From Butyrivibrio sp. NC3005 (GTDB lineage: Bacteria; Bacillota; Clostridia; Lachnospirales; Lachnospiraceae), in contig NZ_AUKC01000005.1 of the NCBI RefSeq assembly GCF_000424545.1, positions 94,755 through 158,754 of the forward strand: a stretch of 64,000 nt of DNA, in the 5' to 3' direction. Below, in pieces: positions 19,896 through 29,670 of the stretch (the stretch's first letter is position 1; each line of letters opens with the position of its first letter). A program made the translations under genes and the position numbers. The notes under the pieces are model-generated. The model was given only the letters and a program-made list of their open reading frames with translations. It did not search any database and was not told the DNA's origin.

Positions 19896-20023
19896 TTGTC
19901 ACTACGCTCCAAAAACTACGCAAACTGGCCATTTAAAAAGGCTTCGCCTTGGACCAGTTTGCCGCTTGACTTTTGTTCTCACGAAACTCGCAGTAAATGC
20001 GAGTTTCTGAATATAAGTGACAA
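19896..20023 (-). repeat. 128-nt dispersed repeat, copy 3
   Basis: Inverted relative to the copies at 10.2-10.5 kb and exactly the same length, with the same terminal inverted repeats and the perfect GAAACTCGCA hairpin. It lies between oppB and the EEP gene, inside the transporter operon. One stem pair differs (T-G here where copies 1 and 2 have C-A). Confidence 0.8.
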
Positions 20024-20057
20024 GAAGTCATACCTTCTTTTTATGTTCATTTTATTC

Positions 20058-20996
20058 TTATAGACTTTCAATTCGAGGGTCAATTATTCGATAAATTATA
20101 TCCACCATCCAATTAACAATCATTACTAGAATAGCTACTCCCATAATTATAGCTTGTACAACCGGATAATCCCTATTGTTAATCGACACAAGTAGCATTC
20201 TTCCAAGCCCTGGGATACTGAAAACCTGCTCGATTACTATACTTCCACTAACCATATCTGCTAATGCCATTCCCATAAAAGTTATTACTGGTATTAAAGC
20301 ATTTTTAAGAACATGAAGATATAACACACCTCTAACAGTGTTACCTCTGCTATAAGCAGTTCTGGTATAATCTTTGCGCATTTCCTCAATTACACTTCCT
20401 CGAAGAAGTTTTACACTCATAGCAATCTTAGGAAGCGCTACAGCAATTGCAGGAAATATAAGATAACTTATAAATCCTCTCATATCTGTCTTCCATGACA
20501 CAAAGCTTCCAGGCACAAAAAGTCTGAATGTCAGACCAAATATAAGTGTAAGTAATATTCCTGAAAAAAAAGGAGGTATTGCCATTACTACCTGATCAAC
20601 TACAAGAAGGACATGATCTACTACACTTCCTTGATGTCTGGCTGTAAATATTCCAAGCGGAATAGACACTACCACCATTATCAAAAAAGCCATAAGTGCC
20701 ATAGAAATAGTAATAGGGATCTTATCTATAAGAAGTTTTGATACTGATCCATACGAGTATGACTGCCCCAAGTCACCATGAATAAAGCCAGTTGCCCAAC
20801 GTATATAACGGACAAACAACGGATCTGTCAATCCCATTTCCTTTCTTAACGCAGCAAGTTGCTGTGGTGTAGCCTCCGTTCCAAGTCTTCTAGCTGCGGG
20901 ATCTCCCGGAATAATATTGAACGCTAGAAATACTAACATTGAAACGACAATTAGTGTTATTAACATCATTAAAGTTTTTTTCAGAATATATTTCAT
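20058..20996 (-). CDS. oppB: Oligopeptide ABC transporter permease, OppB type
   Basis: 312-aa membrane protein with six predicted helices. The N-terminal helix, FNIIPGDPAARRLG, and the conserved LGLTDPLFVRYIRWATGFIHG region are typical of OppB/DppB. The permease loop EQVFSIPGLGRMLL is present near the C-terminus. It forms the peptide channel with OppC. It follows oppA after a strong intrinsic terminator, so only part of the oppA transcript would continue into it. Confidence 0.93.
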   Translation of the reverse strand: MKYILKKTLMMLITLIVVSMLVFLAFNIIPGDPAARRLGTEATPQQLAALRKEMGLTDPLFVRYIRWATGFIHGDLGQSYSYGSVSKLLIDKIPITISMALMAFLIMVVVSIPLGIFTARHQGSVVDHVLLVVDQVVMAIPPFFSGILLTLIFGLTFRLFVPGSFVSWKTDMRGFISYLIFPAIAVALPKIAMSVKLLRGSVIEEMRKDYTRTAYSRGNTVRGVLYLHVLKNALIPVITFMGMALADMVSGSIVIEQVFSIPGLGRMLLVSINNRDYPVVQAIIMGVAILVMIVNWMVDIIYRIIDPRIESL

Positions 20997-21030
20997 GAAA
21001 ATACCTTTTTCTTTTCGTAGAATTATTTAA

Positions 21031-21065
21031 AAAAAGAGTCCGGCCTTTCGGTCAGACCCCTTTTT
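21031..21065 (-). terminator. Internal terminator between oppA and oppB
   Basis: On the minus strand a ten-pair stem (one mismatch, two wobbles) with a GAAA tetraloop and TTTTTTT. Partial readthrough would give much more binding protein than permease, a usual arrangement for binding-protein operons. Confidence 0.8.
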
Positions 21066-21147
21066 ATTTACATAAATTACATTTAAATATTACCTAGAAT
21101 TCAAGTTTCGAAAACGCTTATAATTTACACCTTATAAAAAATAAACA

Positions 21148-22743
21148 TTAATTTGCAAGGCGAATCTTGGCAATATCCTGAGCATATAACGGATAGAACT
21201 GATATCCAGTAAATTTCTTGTTCAAAACAACAAAAGAAGGGAGATCCTGAATATAAACGCTTGCTGCCTGCTGCGCCAAAATCTTTTCACATTCCTTATA
21301 GGCACTTGTCTGCTTATCGTCATCAACTGTTGCAAGTGCTTCTTTAAACTTCTTATCAAAATCATCATTTTTAAAGTTTATAAAGTTACCACTAGAATCT
21401 GACTGATAACGGGCAAGAAGTGATGATGCATTAAGTGTAGAAGCATCAATACCAACTACAGTTGACTCAAATTTTCTTCCATTATAAACATTCTCTAGCC
21501 ACGTATTCCATTCTACCTGCTGAATCTTGGCTGTTACACCAATTTCTTTAAGTTCTTCAGCAATTACTTCTGCAGTATCAACATGTTGCGTATAATTGGA
21601 TGGAACTGTAATTGTGAAACTGAATCCATTTGGATATCCAGCTTCCTTAAGAAGTTTCTTAGCTTTATCTGTATCCTTTTTATATACATCATTAAGCTCT
21701 TCCATGAAATACTTCTTAAATGCCGGGAACATAGCACTTCCCACTTCATATCCTTCTCCGTCTGATACAAAGCTCATAATCTCAGAAGGATCAACTGCAT
21801 AGCAAAGAGCCTGACGAACTTTAACATCATTAAAAGGCTTAGACTCATTATTCAGATAAAGCGCTTGAACTAGGTTCATACTACCCTTGTAAGTTTCAAA
21901 ATTTTCTTTTGAAAGCTGCGCTTCCTGCGTACTAGTAACACGAGCAAACATATCTATTGAACCACCTTCAAGATCCATTACAACAGAATCTGGATTAGAT
22001 TCAATTTTGAAAACAACATGCCCAATATGAGCTGCGTTATCTGCATCCCAATAATCATCAAATTTCTCTAATACAACATTCTCCTGTGGTGAACGAGATA
22101 CATATTTATATGGTCCAGTTCCAACAGGCATGCTATCAGCAAGCTTATAATCCTTTGGCATGATAGCAACTGTCATATATGTAATAAATTCAGAATTAGC
22201 TTCGTTTAATTCAATCTTAACAGTCTTATCATCCGCTTTTTCAATTGATTTTACATTCTCAAATATAGATGCTCCAGTTTCTTTATAACGATTAAGAGAA
22301 AATACGACATCGTCAGCTGTTACTACAGCATCATTGTGAAACTTTACTCCATCACGAATTGTAAATGTATATGTTTTGCCATCTTCTGATACTTTATATT
22401 CACTTGCAACTGCTGGATTTATATTTCCCTCACTGTCTGGCTTTACAAGACCTTCATAAACGTTAAACAATACTTCCCTAGTACCTGCAGCCTTGACAAT
22501 ATGAGGATCTAATCCGTCAAGATCCTGAGGTATACCAACCGTAAGTGTAGCATTTTTTTCTTCGTCTGTTCTAGCCTTGCTGTCTTTACTAGCATCAGCT
22601 TTAGAATCAGCACCATTTGCTTCTGCACCGGTTGTTTGTTCTGATGTAGAAGAAGGATTCGCTGTCTTGTCGCCTGAACATCCACTCAGTGCAATAGCCA
22701 ATGTTGAAAGCACAGTAAGAATAGCAATATTTTTCTTTCTCAT
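21148..22743 (-). CDS. oppA: Oligopeptide-binding lipoprotein, OppA type
   Basis: 531-aa extracellular solute-binding protein (SBP family 5). A lipoprotein signal peptide ends in LSGC (Cys about residue 22), followed by a Ser/Ala/Asp-rich linker. Family features include TVGIPQDLDGLDPH, the conserved YEGLVKPDSEGNINPAVASEY and TFTIRDGVKFHND segments, and PVGTGPYKY. It captures peptides or similar ligands for OppBC-DF. GAGGAG precedes the start, and a near-consensus promoter lies 50 bp upstream. Substrate specificity cannot be read from the sequence. Confidence 0.93.
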   Translation of the reverse strand: MRKKNIAILTVLSTLAIALSGCSGDKTANPSSTSEQTTGAEANGADSKADASKDSKARTDEEKNATLTVGIPQDLDGLDPHIVKAAGTREVLFNVYEGLVKPDSEGNINPAVASEYKVSEDGKTYTFTIRDGVKFHNDAVVTADDVVFSLNRYKETGASIFENVKSIEKADDKTVKIELNEANSEFITYMTVAIMPKDYKLADSMPVGTGPYKYVSRSPQENVVLEKFDDYWDADNAAHIGHVVFKIESNPDSVVMDLEGGSIDMFARVTSTQEAQLSKENFETYKGSMNLVQALYLNNESKPFNDVKVRQALCYAVDPSEIMSFVSDGEGYEVGSAMFPAFKKYFMEELNDVYKKDTDKAKKLLKEAGYPNGFSFTITVPSNYTQHVDTAEVIAEELKEIGVTAKIQQVEWNTWLENVYNGRKFESTVVGIDASTLNASSLLARYQSDSSGNFINFKNDDFDKKFKEALATVDDDKQTSAYKECEKILAQQAASVYIQDLPSFVVLNKKFTGYQFYPLYAQDIAKIRLAN

Positions 22744-22794
22744 GTTTTCACTCCTCTTCAGCGCATAAGCGCAAATTTTTTTCGTAACAAGAGG

Positions 22795-22823
22795 ATATTA
22801 CGCTTTTGTTAAAAGATTGTCAA
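22795..22823 (-). promoter_or_regulatory. Promoter of the opp operon
   Basis: Minus strand TTGACA (22818-22823), 17-bp spacer, TAATAT (22795-22800), about 50 bp before oppA. A small GCGC-TTAT-GCGC hairpin lies in the leader. Confidence 0.75.
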
Positions 22824-22847
22824 GACAAATCTTGACTCATATATTTT

Positions 22848-23303
22848 TTATTTATTATTAATTACATTCTTTAATTCATCCATAAATGTGTTAACATCTT
22901 TGAATTCACGATATACAGACGCAAATCTAACATATGCAACAGGATCAAGATCTTTTATCTTATCCATTACCATTTCTCCAATTGTCATACTATAGATTTC
23001 TTTCTTTTCAAGATTATATATTTCGCTCTCTACTTCATCTACAAGCTTTGTAATCTGCTCTGCACTAACAGGTCTTTTATGGCACGCTCTAAGAACTCCG
23101 GCCTCAATTTTTGATCTATCGAAAGATTCACGATTATTATCTTTCTTAATTACTATAAGAGGTATTGTCTCGACCTTTTCATATGTAGTAAATCTTTTAC
23201 CGCATGAATCACATACCCTTCTCCTTCGGATAGATGTATTATCATCAGCTGGGCGGGAATCGATTACTCTTGAATTATCCAAACCACAAAAAGGGCATTT
23301 CAT
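22848..23303 (-). CDS. nrdR: Transcriptional repressor NrdR
   Basis: 151 aa. Zinc-ribbon CPFC..CDSC (residues 2-34) and an ATP-cone domain (residues about 48-138), which senses ATP/dATP and represses ribonucleotide reductase genes. The start is ATG 23303 (MKCPFCG) preceded by GAAAGGAG; the ATG seven codons upstream overlaps that site. No ribonucleotide reductase gene is in the window. It ends the division cluster, 236 bp after ftsZ. Confidence 0.95.
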   Translation of the reverse strand: MKCPFCGLDNSRVIDSRPADDNTSIRRRRVCDSCGKRFTTYEKVETIPLIVIKKDNNRESFDRSKIEAGVLRACHKRPVSAEQITKLVDEVESEIYNLEKKEIYSMTIGEMVMDKIKDLDPVAYVRFASVYREFKDVNTFMDELKNVINNK

Positions 23304-23370
23304 AACTGCTAAAACTCCTTTCAAATGAACAGTAAGTTACATCTGACATAAAAAATATTATAAATAACTA

Positions 23371-23533
23371 ATCGAGTAGAAAATATATGCCACAAACTAC
23401 CCGCCATAAGTTATATATATAAGTTATAACTTATAATTAGTAATAACCTATATATAGAATAATTCGCTGCAATATATGCTCCTACTCGATTCTTATATTC
23501 GTTACTGTTTACTTTTCCTAAACAGTAACGAAT
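23371..23533 (-). other. Structured gap between ftsZ and nrdR
   Basis: A perfect 15-bp stem (23497-23511 with 23519-23533, CGTTACTGTTTA/TAAACAGTAACG) follows ftsZ, without a clear T-run. A 9-bp inverted repeat ATCGAGTAG (23371-23379) / CTACTCGAT (23482-23490) brackets an AT-rich core with repeated AAGTTATA. It may be an attenuator plus the nrdR promoter region. Confidence 0.45.
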
Positions 23534-23539
23534 TTCCAA

Positions 23540-24781
23540 TTATTTTCTAAGAAAATCCGGAATTTTTAATGTTTTAGGTTCAACTTTAGAGCCCACATTT
23601 CCATTTAAAAACGATGTTCTTTGCTGATTATCATTTGTAGTTGTCTCAGGTTGTATCTGCTGCATTCCATTTGGCTGCGGAGATACAAAAGGCTTTGGTT
23701 GAGGAACTGCACTTGTAGTAGGACGACCAAATACCTGCTGTGCCTGTGGTCTAGGCTGTGCATTTGTCTGAATAGGCCTATTTACAGGCTGTGCTACAGT
23801 TGCCATATGTGGTGCTGCCATGCTATTACTATTATCCTCAATACCGGTAGCAATAACTGTAACTTTACAGCTGTCTGCCTGAGTTTCATCATAAACAGAA
23901 CCGAAAATGATATTAGCTCTGTCTCCTGCCATCTCCTGAACATAGCTTGCAGCTTCAGAAGCATCTGTAAGTGCAATATCACCGGATACATTGATAATAA
24001 CATCAGACGCACCAGCAATTGTTGTATCAAGAAGAGGACTTTCTACAGCCTGCTTAACAGCATCAGAAGCTTTATGGTCGCCTGTTCCAGCACCGATACC
24101 AATATGTGCGATTCCTTTATCCTTCATTGCAGTCTGAACATCAGCAAAATCCAGGTTAATAAGACCAGGCACATTAATAAGATCAGTAATACCTCTAACT
24201 GCCTGCTGAAGAACTTCATCAGCCTTCTTAAGTGCATCAGGCATAGATGTACGACGATCAACTATCTGTAACAATTTATCATTTGGAATAACGATAAGAG
24301 TATCTACACTACTCTTAAGATTCTCAATTCCCATCAATGCATTCTGCATTCTAGCACGCGACTCAAAACTAAAAGGCTTTGTAACAATTCCAACTGTCAA
24401 AATGCCTTTTTCTTTTGCACAGCGTGCAACTACAGGCGCTGCACCTGTTCCGGTTCCGCCACCCATTCCGCAGGTAACGAATACCATGTCTGCGCCTTCA
24501 ATAGATGCAGAAATATCTTCTACGCTCTCTTCTGCTGCTTTCTCACCAACTTCAGGCTTAGCTCCAGCGCCAAGACCTTTAGTGAGCTTCTCACCAATCT
24601 GAAGAAGTTTTGGTGCTCTGCACAACTGCAAAGCCTGCTTATCGGTATTCATTCCGATAAACTCAACTCCTGTAATACTTTCAGCTACCATTCTATTTAC
24701 AGCGTTATTGCCTGCTCCACCGACTCCCACAACGATAATCTTGCAAGCAGACTCAGCCTCATTTGACTTGATTTCCAGCAA
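23540..24781 (-). CDS. ftsZ: Cell division protein FtsZ
   Basis: Tubulin-like GTPase, 413 aa, that forms the Z-ring. A TTG start at 24781 is chosen because AAGGAGGA precedes it with good spacing and the resulting [12 protein letters not shown] is the usual N-terminus in this group; the ATG nine codons upstream would place the ribosome site inside the gene. GTP-binding motif [15 protein letters not shown], the T7 loop [15 protein letters not shown], a Pro/Gln-rich linker (about 318-385), and the C-terminal peptide LKIPDFLRK that binds partners such as FtsA or SepF. No ftsA is found upstream; ftsQ is 78 bp away. Confidence 0.96.
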   Translation of the reverse strand: MLEIKSNEAESACKIIVVGVGGAGNNAVNRMVAESITGVEFIGMNTDKQALQLCRAPKLLQIGEKLTKGLGAGAKPEVGEKAAEESVEDISASIEGADMVFVTCGMGGGTGTGAAPVVARCAKEKGILTVGIVTKPFSFESRARMQNALMGIENLKSSVDTLIVIPNDKLLQIVDRRTSMPDALKKADEVLQQAVRGITDLINVPGLINLDFADVQTAMKDKGIAHIGIGAGTGDHKASDAVKQAVESPLLDTTIAGASDVIINVSGDIALTDASEAASYVQEMAGDRANIIFGSVYDETQADSCKVTVIATGIEDNSNSMAAPHMATVAQPVNRPIQTNAQPRPQAQQVFGRPTTSAVPQPKPFVSPQPNGMQQIQPETTTNDNQQRTSFLNGNVGSKVEPKTLKIPDFLRK

Positions 24782-24859
24782 AACGGCTCCTCCTTCACGA
24801 GTAATCACTCTTTTCCTTAATATATGATACGATTTTTTTGACGATTTAGCAATACAAAA

Positions 24860-25957
24860 CTAATATGTTTCCTCAAACCTGATTGTTTCCTTATTTTCGT
24901 CATAATCCTCTAGATGCAGCGTGCCTTTTTTGCCACTCAATCTCTTAAGAATATACTCTAATTGTGTCACTTTTTCGTCAATATTTTCTTCTGTTCCAAT
25001 AGCAACTTTAACATTTTTAAAAAACAAATAAACGTTATAATTTTTATCGAAATAAATTTTGTCAGCACTAAGTTTGTGTTTGGTCAAAAGCTGTGTAATA
25101 TCCAATACTTCATCGAACACTTTTGCTCGTTCAACCGGTAATGCTTCATACATGACAACACTGTCAAATTTAAGTCCCATGACCAGTGGCACACTTTTAA
25201 GCTGTTCAACAGAAGAATCTACAACTATTCCTTCACGGTCAAAATACATATATCGATCCATGTAGAAAATGCACCCTGCCAAAGCCTTTTCATAAACGTT
25301 AATACGTACGGTATTTGCAGATTCAATATTGACTGTAATTTTCTGAATAAACGGAATATTCTCAATATCCTTGTCCATATATTTCAAGGATAGATAAAGT
25401 GAATTATGTGAAAAACTCCCTTTCATTACAATATCAGAAATTTCTTTATCTGAATAGTAGGAATTTCCATCTACATATACATTTGTCACTCTATATTTCA
25501 TTCTGATAAATAAAACTATGCTTACAAATATCAGAAAAACAGCAAGTATTGTAAATCCCAGTACCACAAGACTTTTATGCAAGTGCATAAATTTCTTAAG
25601 AGAAAAAGGTTCTCTTTTCTTTCTTACTTTCTTTCTTACTTTCTTTTTAGTCCTTATTATTTTTCCATTCTTAGTTATATATCTACCTACACTATCCGGG
25701 CTCCCTCGGACACTTTTAAAATATTTATTTTTTGCCAAAAGCTTTTCTTTTATTGTTCTTTTTATTCTTTTAAAAAGAATAGAATAAGCATTAGTATCTT
25801 TTTCCGGCAATGGTCCAAAACGTTCTTCTAAAGTCTTTCCTTTTTTAGGGAACGATTCGACTTTCACTGTTTTTTTGGACGAGACTTTCTTTTTTGTTTT
25901 CCTTGTCCCAATTGGCTTTTTCTTGACGTTATGCCGCTTTTTAACTGCCCTATTCAT
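24860..25957 (-). CDS. ftsQ: Cell division protein FtsQ/DivIB
   Basis: About 365 aa. A very basic N-terminal region (about 120 residues, many Lys) precedes one membrane helix (KSLVVLGFTILAVFLIF), a POTRA domain (TNVYVDGNSYYSDKEISD) and the FtsQ beta domain. It links early and late divisome proteins. The ATG at 25957 (MNRAVKK) has GAAGG before it; a GTG at 25966 overlapping the ftsW stop is the alternative. The long cytoplasmic tail is typical of clostridial DivIB proteins. Confidence 0.88.
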   Translation of the reverse strand: MNRAVKKRHNVKKKPIGTRKTKKKVSSKKTVKVESFPKKGKTLEERFGPLPEKDTNAYSILFKRIKRTIKEKLLAKNKYFKSVRGSPDSVGRYITKNGKIIRTKKKVRKKVRKKREPFSLKKFMHLHKSLVVLGFTILAVFLIFVSIVLFIRMKYRVTNVYVDGNSYYSDKEISDIVMKGSFSHNSLYLSLKYMDKDIENIPFIQKITVNIESANTVRINVYEKALAGCIFYMDRYMYFDREGIVVDSSVEQLKSVPLVMGLKFDSVVMYEALPVERAKVFDEVLDITQLLTKHKLSADKIYFDKNYNVYLFFKNVKVAIGTEENIDEKVTQLEYILKRLSGKKGTLHLEDYDENKETIRFEETY

Positions 25958-25962
25958 TTCTA

Positions 25963-27138
25963 TCACCTTCTATCATCATAGACTGGTGTAAATCTTGCAA
26001 CATTGGATGCAATCCCAAGTTCAGCTAACTGAATAGCTATAGCTGAGCCACCATAACTGATAAACGGAAGTGTGATTCCAGTATTCGGAATCGTATTTGT
26101 GACAACAGCAAGATTCAGCATAACCTGAATCGATATATGTGCCATTACTCCAATTACAAGAAGTGCTCCAAACATATCAGGTGCACTATCAGCAATTTTT
26201 TTTAATCTCCAGATAAGTATCATGAACATTATAAGCACTACTGCTGCTCCAAAGAATCCAAGTTCCTCGCAGATAATTGCAAAAATCATATCGTTTTGTG
26301 CTTCCGGAAGGGGACCTAACTTCTGAACGCTCTCACCTAGCCCCTTTCCAAACAAGCCTCCTGAACCAATTGCATATAGACTTTGTAATATCTGCTGACC
26401 TTTTGTGCTTGCATATGCTTGTGGATCAAGCCATGCCAAAATTCTTAACATTCGGAAATCCAAATTTCCGTTTATGTTTGCCTTTGCATACACTACCAGA
26501 CCAACAGCCATGACAACCACAATAACAACGAGAGCAATAAATGGAAATTTCTTTTCACAGGCAATAAAAAGCATGACATACGCAATTCCTGCGATAATAA
26601 TAGCAGTACTAAGGTTTCTAGTTACTTTATAAACCAAAAAAACTGGGATCAAAACCAAAACACTCGTGAGCATAAGACCATTTCTGGTAGAAATCTTTTT
26701 ACCAATCTTACTGATAAAACCTGCCAAAAAAACTATCATTCCAAATTTAGTAAGCTCAGAAGGCTGAACAGAAAGACCGAAAATTCTAATCCATCTGGTA
26801 GCACCATTAGCCGAATACGCCAAACTTGTTTTAACCAAAAACAGAACTGCATTTGAAGCAACATACGATAATAAAATGAACTTTTTATATAAGATATGAT
26901 AATCTTTGGTAAATGTCAAAATAAAGAACAACACAAGTCCAAACGCCATGGATATAACTTGTTTTTTAAAATAATAATATGGATTATGAAAAGTTATTGT
27001 AGCTTCATAATTACTGGTAGAAAGAAGCATGACAAGACCAAATGCAAGCAAAAAACAAACTATTGTCAATAGCTCAAAATCAAAATAATATCTTTTCTTA
27101 AATCTAGCTTTTACTCTTTGCTTTGCATCCATTGCCAT
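25963..27138 (-). CDS. ftsW: SEDS peptidoglycan polymerase FtsW
   Basis: 391 aa with about ten membrane helices. SEDS motifs are present: YSANGATRWIRIFG, PSELTKFGMIVFLAG, GGLFGKGLGESVQKLGPLPEAQNDMIFAIICEELG (split by its own turn) and the C-terminal PFISYGGSA. It polymerises septal glycan strands with a class B penicillin-binding protein, here probably the pbp at 29671-32016. AGGTGG precedes the start. Position between murD and ftsQ supports FtsW over RodA. Confidence 0.92.
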   Translation of the reverse strand: MAMDAKQRVKARFKKRYYFDFELLTIVCFLLAFGLVMLLSTSNYEATITFHNPYYYFKKQVISMAFGLVLFFILTFTKDYHILYKKFILLSYVASNAVLFLVKTSLAYSANGATRWIRIFGLSVQPSELTKFGMIVFLAGFISKIGKKISTRNGLMLTSVLVLIPVFLVYKVTRNLSTAIIIAGIAYVMLFIACEKKFPFIALVVIVVVMAVGLVVYAKANINGNLDFRMLRILAWLDPQAYASTKGQQILQSLYAIGSGGLFGKGLGESVQKLGPLPEAQNDMIFAIICEELGFFGAAVVLIMFMILIWRLKKIADSAPDMFGALLVIGVMAHISIQVMLNLAVVTNTIPNTGITLPFISYGGSAIAIQLAELGIASNVARFTPVYDDRR

Positions 27139-27175
27139 ACTTCCACCTACTTTCCATACTTGTCAGGTTAAATAA

Positions 27176-28537
27176 TTATAAGGAGGCTACATACTCCTTG
27201 AAAATCTTTCCTCTAACCTCATAACTAGGGAACATATCCCAGCTTGCGCAGGCTGGAGAAAGAAGAACCGCTTCTCCCTCCTGTGCATTTGAAGAGCAGT
27301 ATCTAAGAGCCCCTTCAAAAGTTTCTTCGTGATGAATATTATTAAAACCATGTTTTCTTGCACATTCATCAATTTTTTGTGCGGTTGCACCTATTAAAAC
27401 GAGTTCCTTTACTTTTCCATCAAAAGCTTCAATCCACTCGTCATATTCGTTTCCTTTGTCATATCCTCCGCCAATAAGGTAAGTTGGCTTACTCATAGCT
27501 TTAATTCCCTGTATAGCAGCGTCTGGATTTGTTCCCTTTGAATCATTATAGTAGTCTACACCATTCTTTGTTCCAGAGAACTCTATTCTATGTTCTACAG
27601 CTTTGAACTTTCTTACTACACGAAGAATTGTAGAAAGAGTAACACCCATTGCAAGTGACATCGCAATAGCCGCCATAACATTTTCAACATTACAGGTACC
27701 TACAAGATTCATGTCATGAATGTTCATAACAGGCATCTTCTCGCCATTTATTGCATAAACAATCACATCTCCATCAACATAAAAACCATTTTCAAGCTTT
27801 TCTTTTGATGAAAAGAAAACAACCTTTGCAGGACATCTTGATGCAAACTGTCTCGTATACTCATTATCATAATTGAGCACACATGTATCATCTTTTGTCT
27901 GATTACTTGTAACATTAAATTTGCATCTTGCATACTCTTGCATTGTATGATGACGATTAAGATGGTCAGGTGTTACATTAAGTACAGCAGATACTTTTGC
28001 ATGAAAATTCTCGACAGCTTCCATCTGGAATGAACTTACTTCTGCAACAGAAACGCTTTTATCAGTCATCTTCATAGCTTCAAGAGCATAAGACTTTCCA
28101 ATATTACCAACGACATAGACTTCTTCATAGAAAGCTTTCATTATCTCACCTACAAGCGTCGTTGTAGTTGTCTTTCCATTTGTACCTGTAATAGCTATAA
28201 GACTACCTTTTGCAAAATTATAAGCAAGTTCTATCTCACTCCAAATCGGAAGAGACTTTTCTTTTAATCTCATTATAGTCGGAGAATCAAGCGGAACTGC
28301 AGGACTTGGTACTACAAGCACAAGTTCCTTTATAAGTTCATCACTCAAAGCTCCAATAACAATAATAGCTTTATCTCTGTCTGCTTCATCAAGTTTATTT
28401 CTAACATCATCTTCTTTAACTTTTATGTTTTCATCAAGAAGAACCGGAATTGCTCCATTTTGGCAAAGTAAATGAGCTGATCCTATACCTGATACACCTG
28501 TTCCAATAACAAGAACCTTTTTTCCTACTAAATCCAT
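27176..28537 (-). CDS. murD: UDP-N-acetylmuramoylalanine-D-glutamate ligase
   Basis: 453-aa cytoplasmic Mur ligase adding D-Glu to UDP-MurNAc-L-Ala. The ATG at 28537 (MDLVGKKVLVIG) is preceded by GGAGGATCAG. N-terminal Rossmann domain (GTGVSGIGSAHLL), ATP-binding loop AITGTNGKTTTTTL, NVTPDHLNRH, HRIEFSG and the catalytic-loop NDSKGTNPDA are all intact. It lies between mraY (12 bp) and ftsW. murE, murF and murG are not in this cluster. Confidence 0.95.
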   Translation of the reverse strand: MDLVGKKVLVIGTGVSGIGSAHLLCQNGAIPVLLDENIKVKEDDVRNKLDEADRDKAIIVIGALSDELIKELVLVVPSPAVPLDSPTIMRLKEKSLPIWSEIELAYNFAKGSLIAITGTNGKTTTTTLVGEIMKAFYEEVYVVGNIGKSYALEAMKMTDKSVSVAEVSSFQMEAVENFHAKVSAVLNVTPDHLNRHHTMQEYARCKFNVTSNQTKDDTCVLNYDNEYTRQFASRCPAKVVFFSSKEKLENGFYVDGDVIVYAINGEKMPVMNIHDMNLVGTCNVENVMAAIAMSLAMGVTLSTILRVVRKFKAVEHRIEFSGTKNGVDYYNDSKGTNPDAAIQGIKAMSKPTYLIGGGYDKGNEYDEWIEAFDGKVKELVLIGATAQKIDECARKHGFNNIHHEETFEGALRYCSSNAQEGEAVLLSPACASWDMFPSYEVRGKIFKEYVASL

Positions 28538-28549
28538 CTGATCCTCCAA

Positions 28550-29515
28550 TTACAAAAGAGCCCAAGCACCAATAAGACAGCCAATAATTGTCACTGTAGT
28601 AAACGCATTAACAACCTTAGTCTCAGACCATCCACCTTTTTCATAATGATGATGAATCGGTGCCATTCTAAAAATCCTCTTACCATGAGTAAGTTTAAAG
28701 TATCCAACCTGTAAAACAACAGATATTACTTCTACAGCATAAATAATACCAATAATAGGAATCCACAACTGTATTCCCATCACAAGACTTGCAGCTGTAA
28801 CAAATCCGCCAATAGCAAGTGAGCCACCATCACCCATGTACACCTTTCCCGGATAAACATTATAGAACAAATATCCCAAAAGTCCGCCAAACATAGCTGC
28901 ACAAACAAGAGAAATGTTTCCATTAAGATAAAATGATGCAAATACAAAAAACGCTGCTACTACTGCTGTAACACTTCCGCAAAGACCATCAACACCATCA
29001 GTAAAATTGGTTCCATTGGTTGTAGCCAGCGCCACAATGAACAAAAACGGTATATTAAAAATTCCCAAATCAAAAACAATACCTGTAAATGGTACTTTCA
29101 TTGCAAAAGAAAGGTCAGTAAATTTAGTAAAATAAACAGTAAAAATAACCATTATCACAAACTGGAATAATAATTTCTGCCAAACTCTAAGACCCAGGTT
29201 CCTCTTCATTACAACCTTGATATAATCATCAGTTACTCCAACAAGGTAAAATCCCAATGTAAGAATAAGTACAAGTAGAATAGACCTATTCTTAAAAGCG
29301 GAAGGAATTGACACTATGAACATAGGAAGCAAAAAGATAATTCCGCCCATAAGCGGTGTTCCAGCTTTCTTCTTATGCGATTCAAGCCCTTCTTCTCTTT
29401 CTGAATCTTTAATTCCAAGTCTCTTAAGCCATGGAATAATAATTTTTCCGGCAGCCAGAGCCAAAATCCAGCTGAGTAATACAGGAATTATTACCTGCGA
29501 AACTACGTTTTCCAT
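28550..29515 (-). CDS. mraY: Phospho-N-acetylmuramoyl-pentapeptide transferase
   Basis: 321-aa membrane enzyme making lipid I from UDP-MurNAc-pentapeptide and undecaprenyl phosphate. About ten helices. Conserved sites: KKAGTPLMGGI, GVTDDYIK with the metal-binding Asp pair, TNFTDGVDGL, and the histidine triad APIHHHYEKGGW. AGAGG precedes the start. The overall length is normal for the family. An inverted repeat separates it from the upstream pbp gene. Confidence 0.95.
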   Translation of the reverse strand: MENVVSQVIIPVLLSWILALAAGKIIIPWLKRLGIKDSEREEGLESHKKKAGTPLMGGIIFLLPMFIVSIPSAFKNRSILLVLILTLGFYLVGVTDDYIKVVMKRNLGLRVWQKLLFQFVIMVIFTVYFTKFTDLSFAMKVPFTGIVFDLGIFNIPFLFIVALATTNGTNFTDGVDGLCGSVTAVVAAFFVFASFYLNGNISLVCAAMFGGLLGYLFYNVYPGKVYMGDGGSLAIGGFVTAASLVMGIQLWIPIIGIIYAVEVISVVLQVGYFKLTHGKRIFRMAPIHHHYEKGGWSETKVVNAFTTVTIIGCLIGAWALL

Positions 29516-29547
29516 TTCAAACCTCTTTTATTACATGTGTATTTTTA

Positions 29548-29588
29548 TTATTGGCAAAATACATATAAGGTGCGCATTTTGCCAATAA
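29548..29588 (-). other. Inverted repeat between pbp and mraY
   Basis: Perfect 13-bp arms TTATTGGCAAAAT (29548-29560) and ATTTTGCCAATAA (29576-29588) with a 15-nt loop. On the minus strand the sequence after it is AT-rich without a strong T-run; a possible attenuator. Confidence 0.5.
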
Positions 29589-29670
29589 GAATTAACCCTA
29601 CGCTCCATATTATGATTTTATTTGAATAAAGTCAAAGCCTTTTCATAAAAACTTTTATCATAGTAGTCAT

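Noticed and set aside
23461..23490. NrdR box upstream of nrdR (GCAATATATGC)
   Set aside because: Only a half-like match and no paired site; AT-rich background makes it unreliable.
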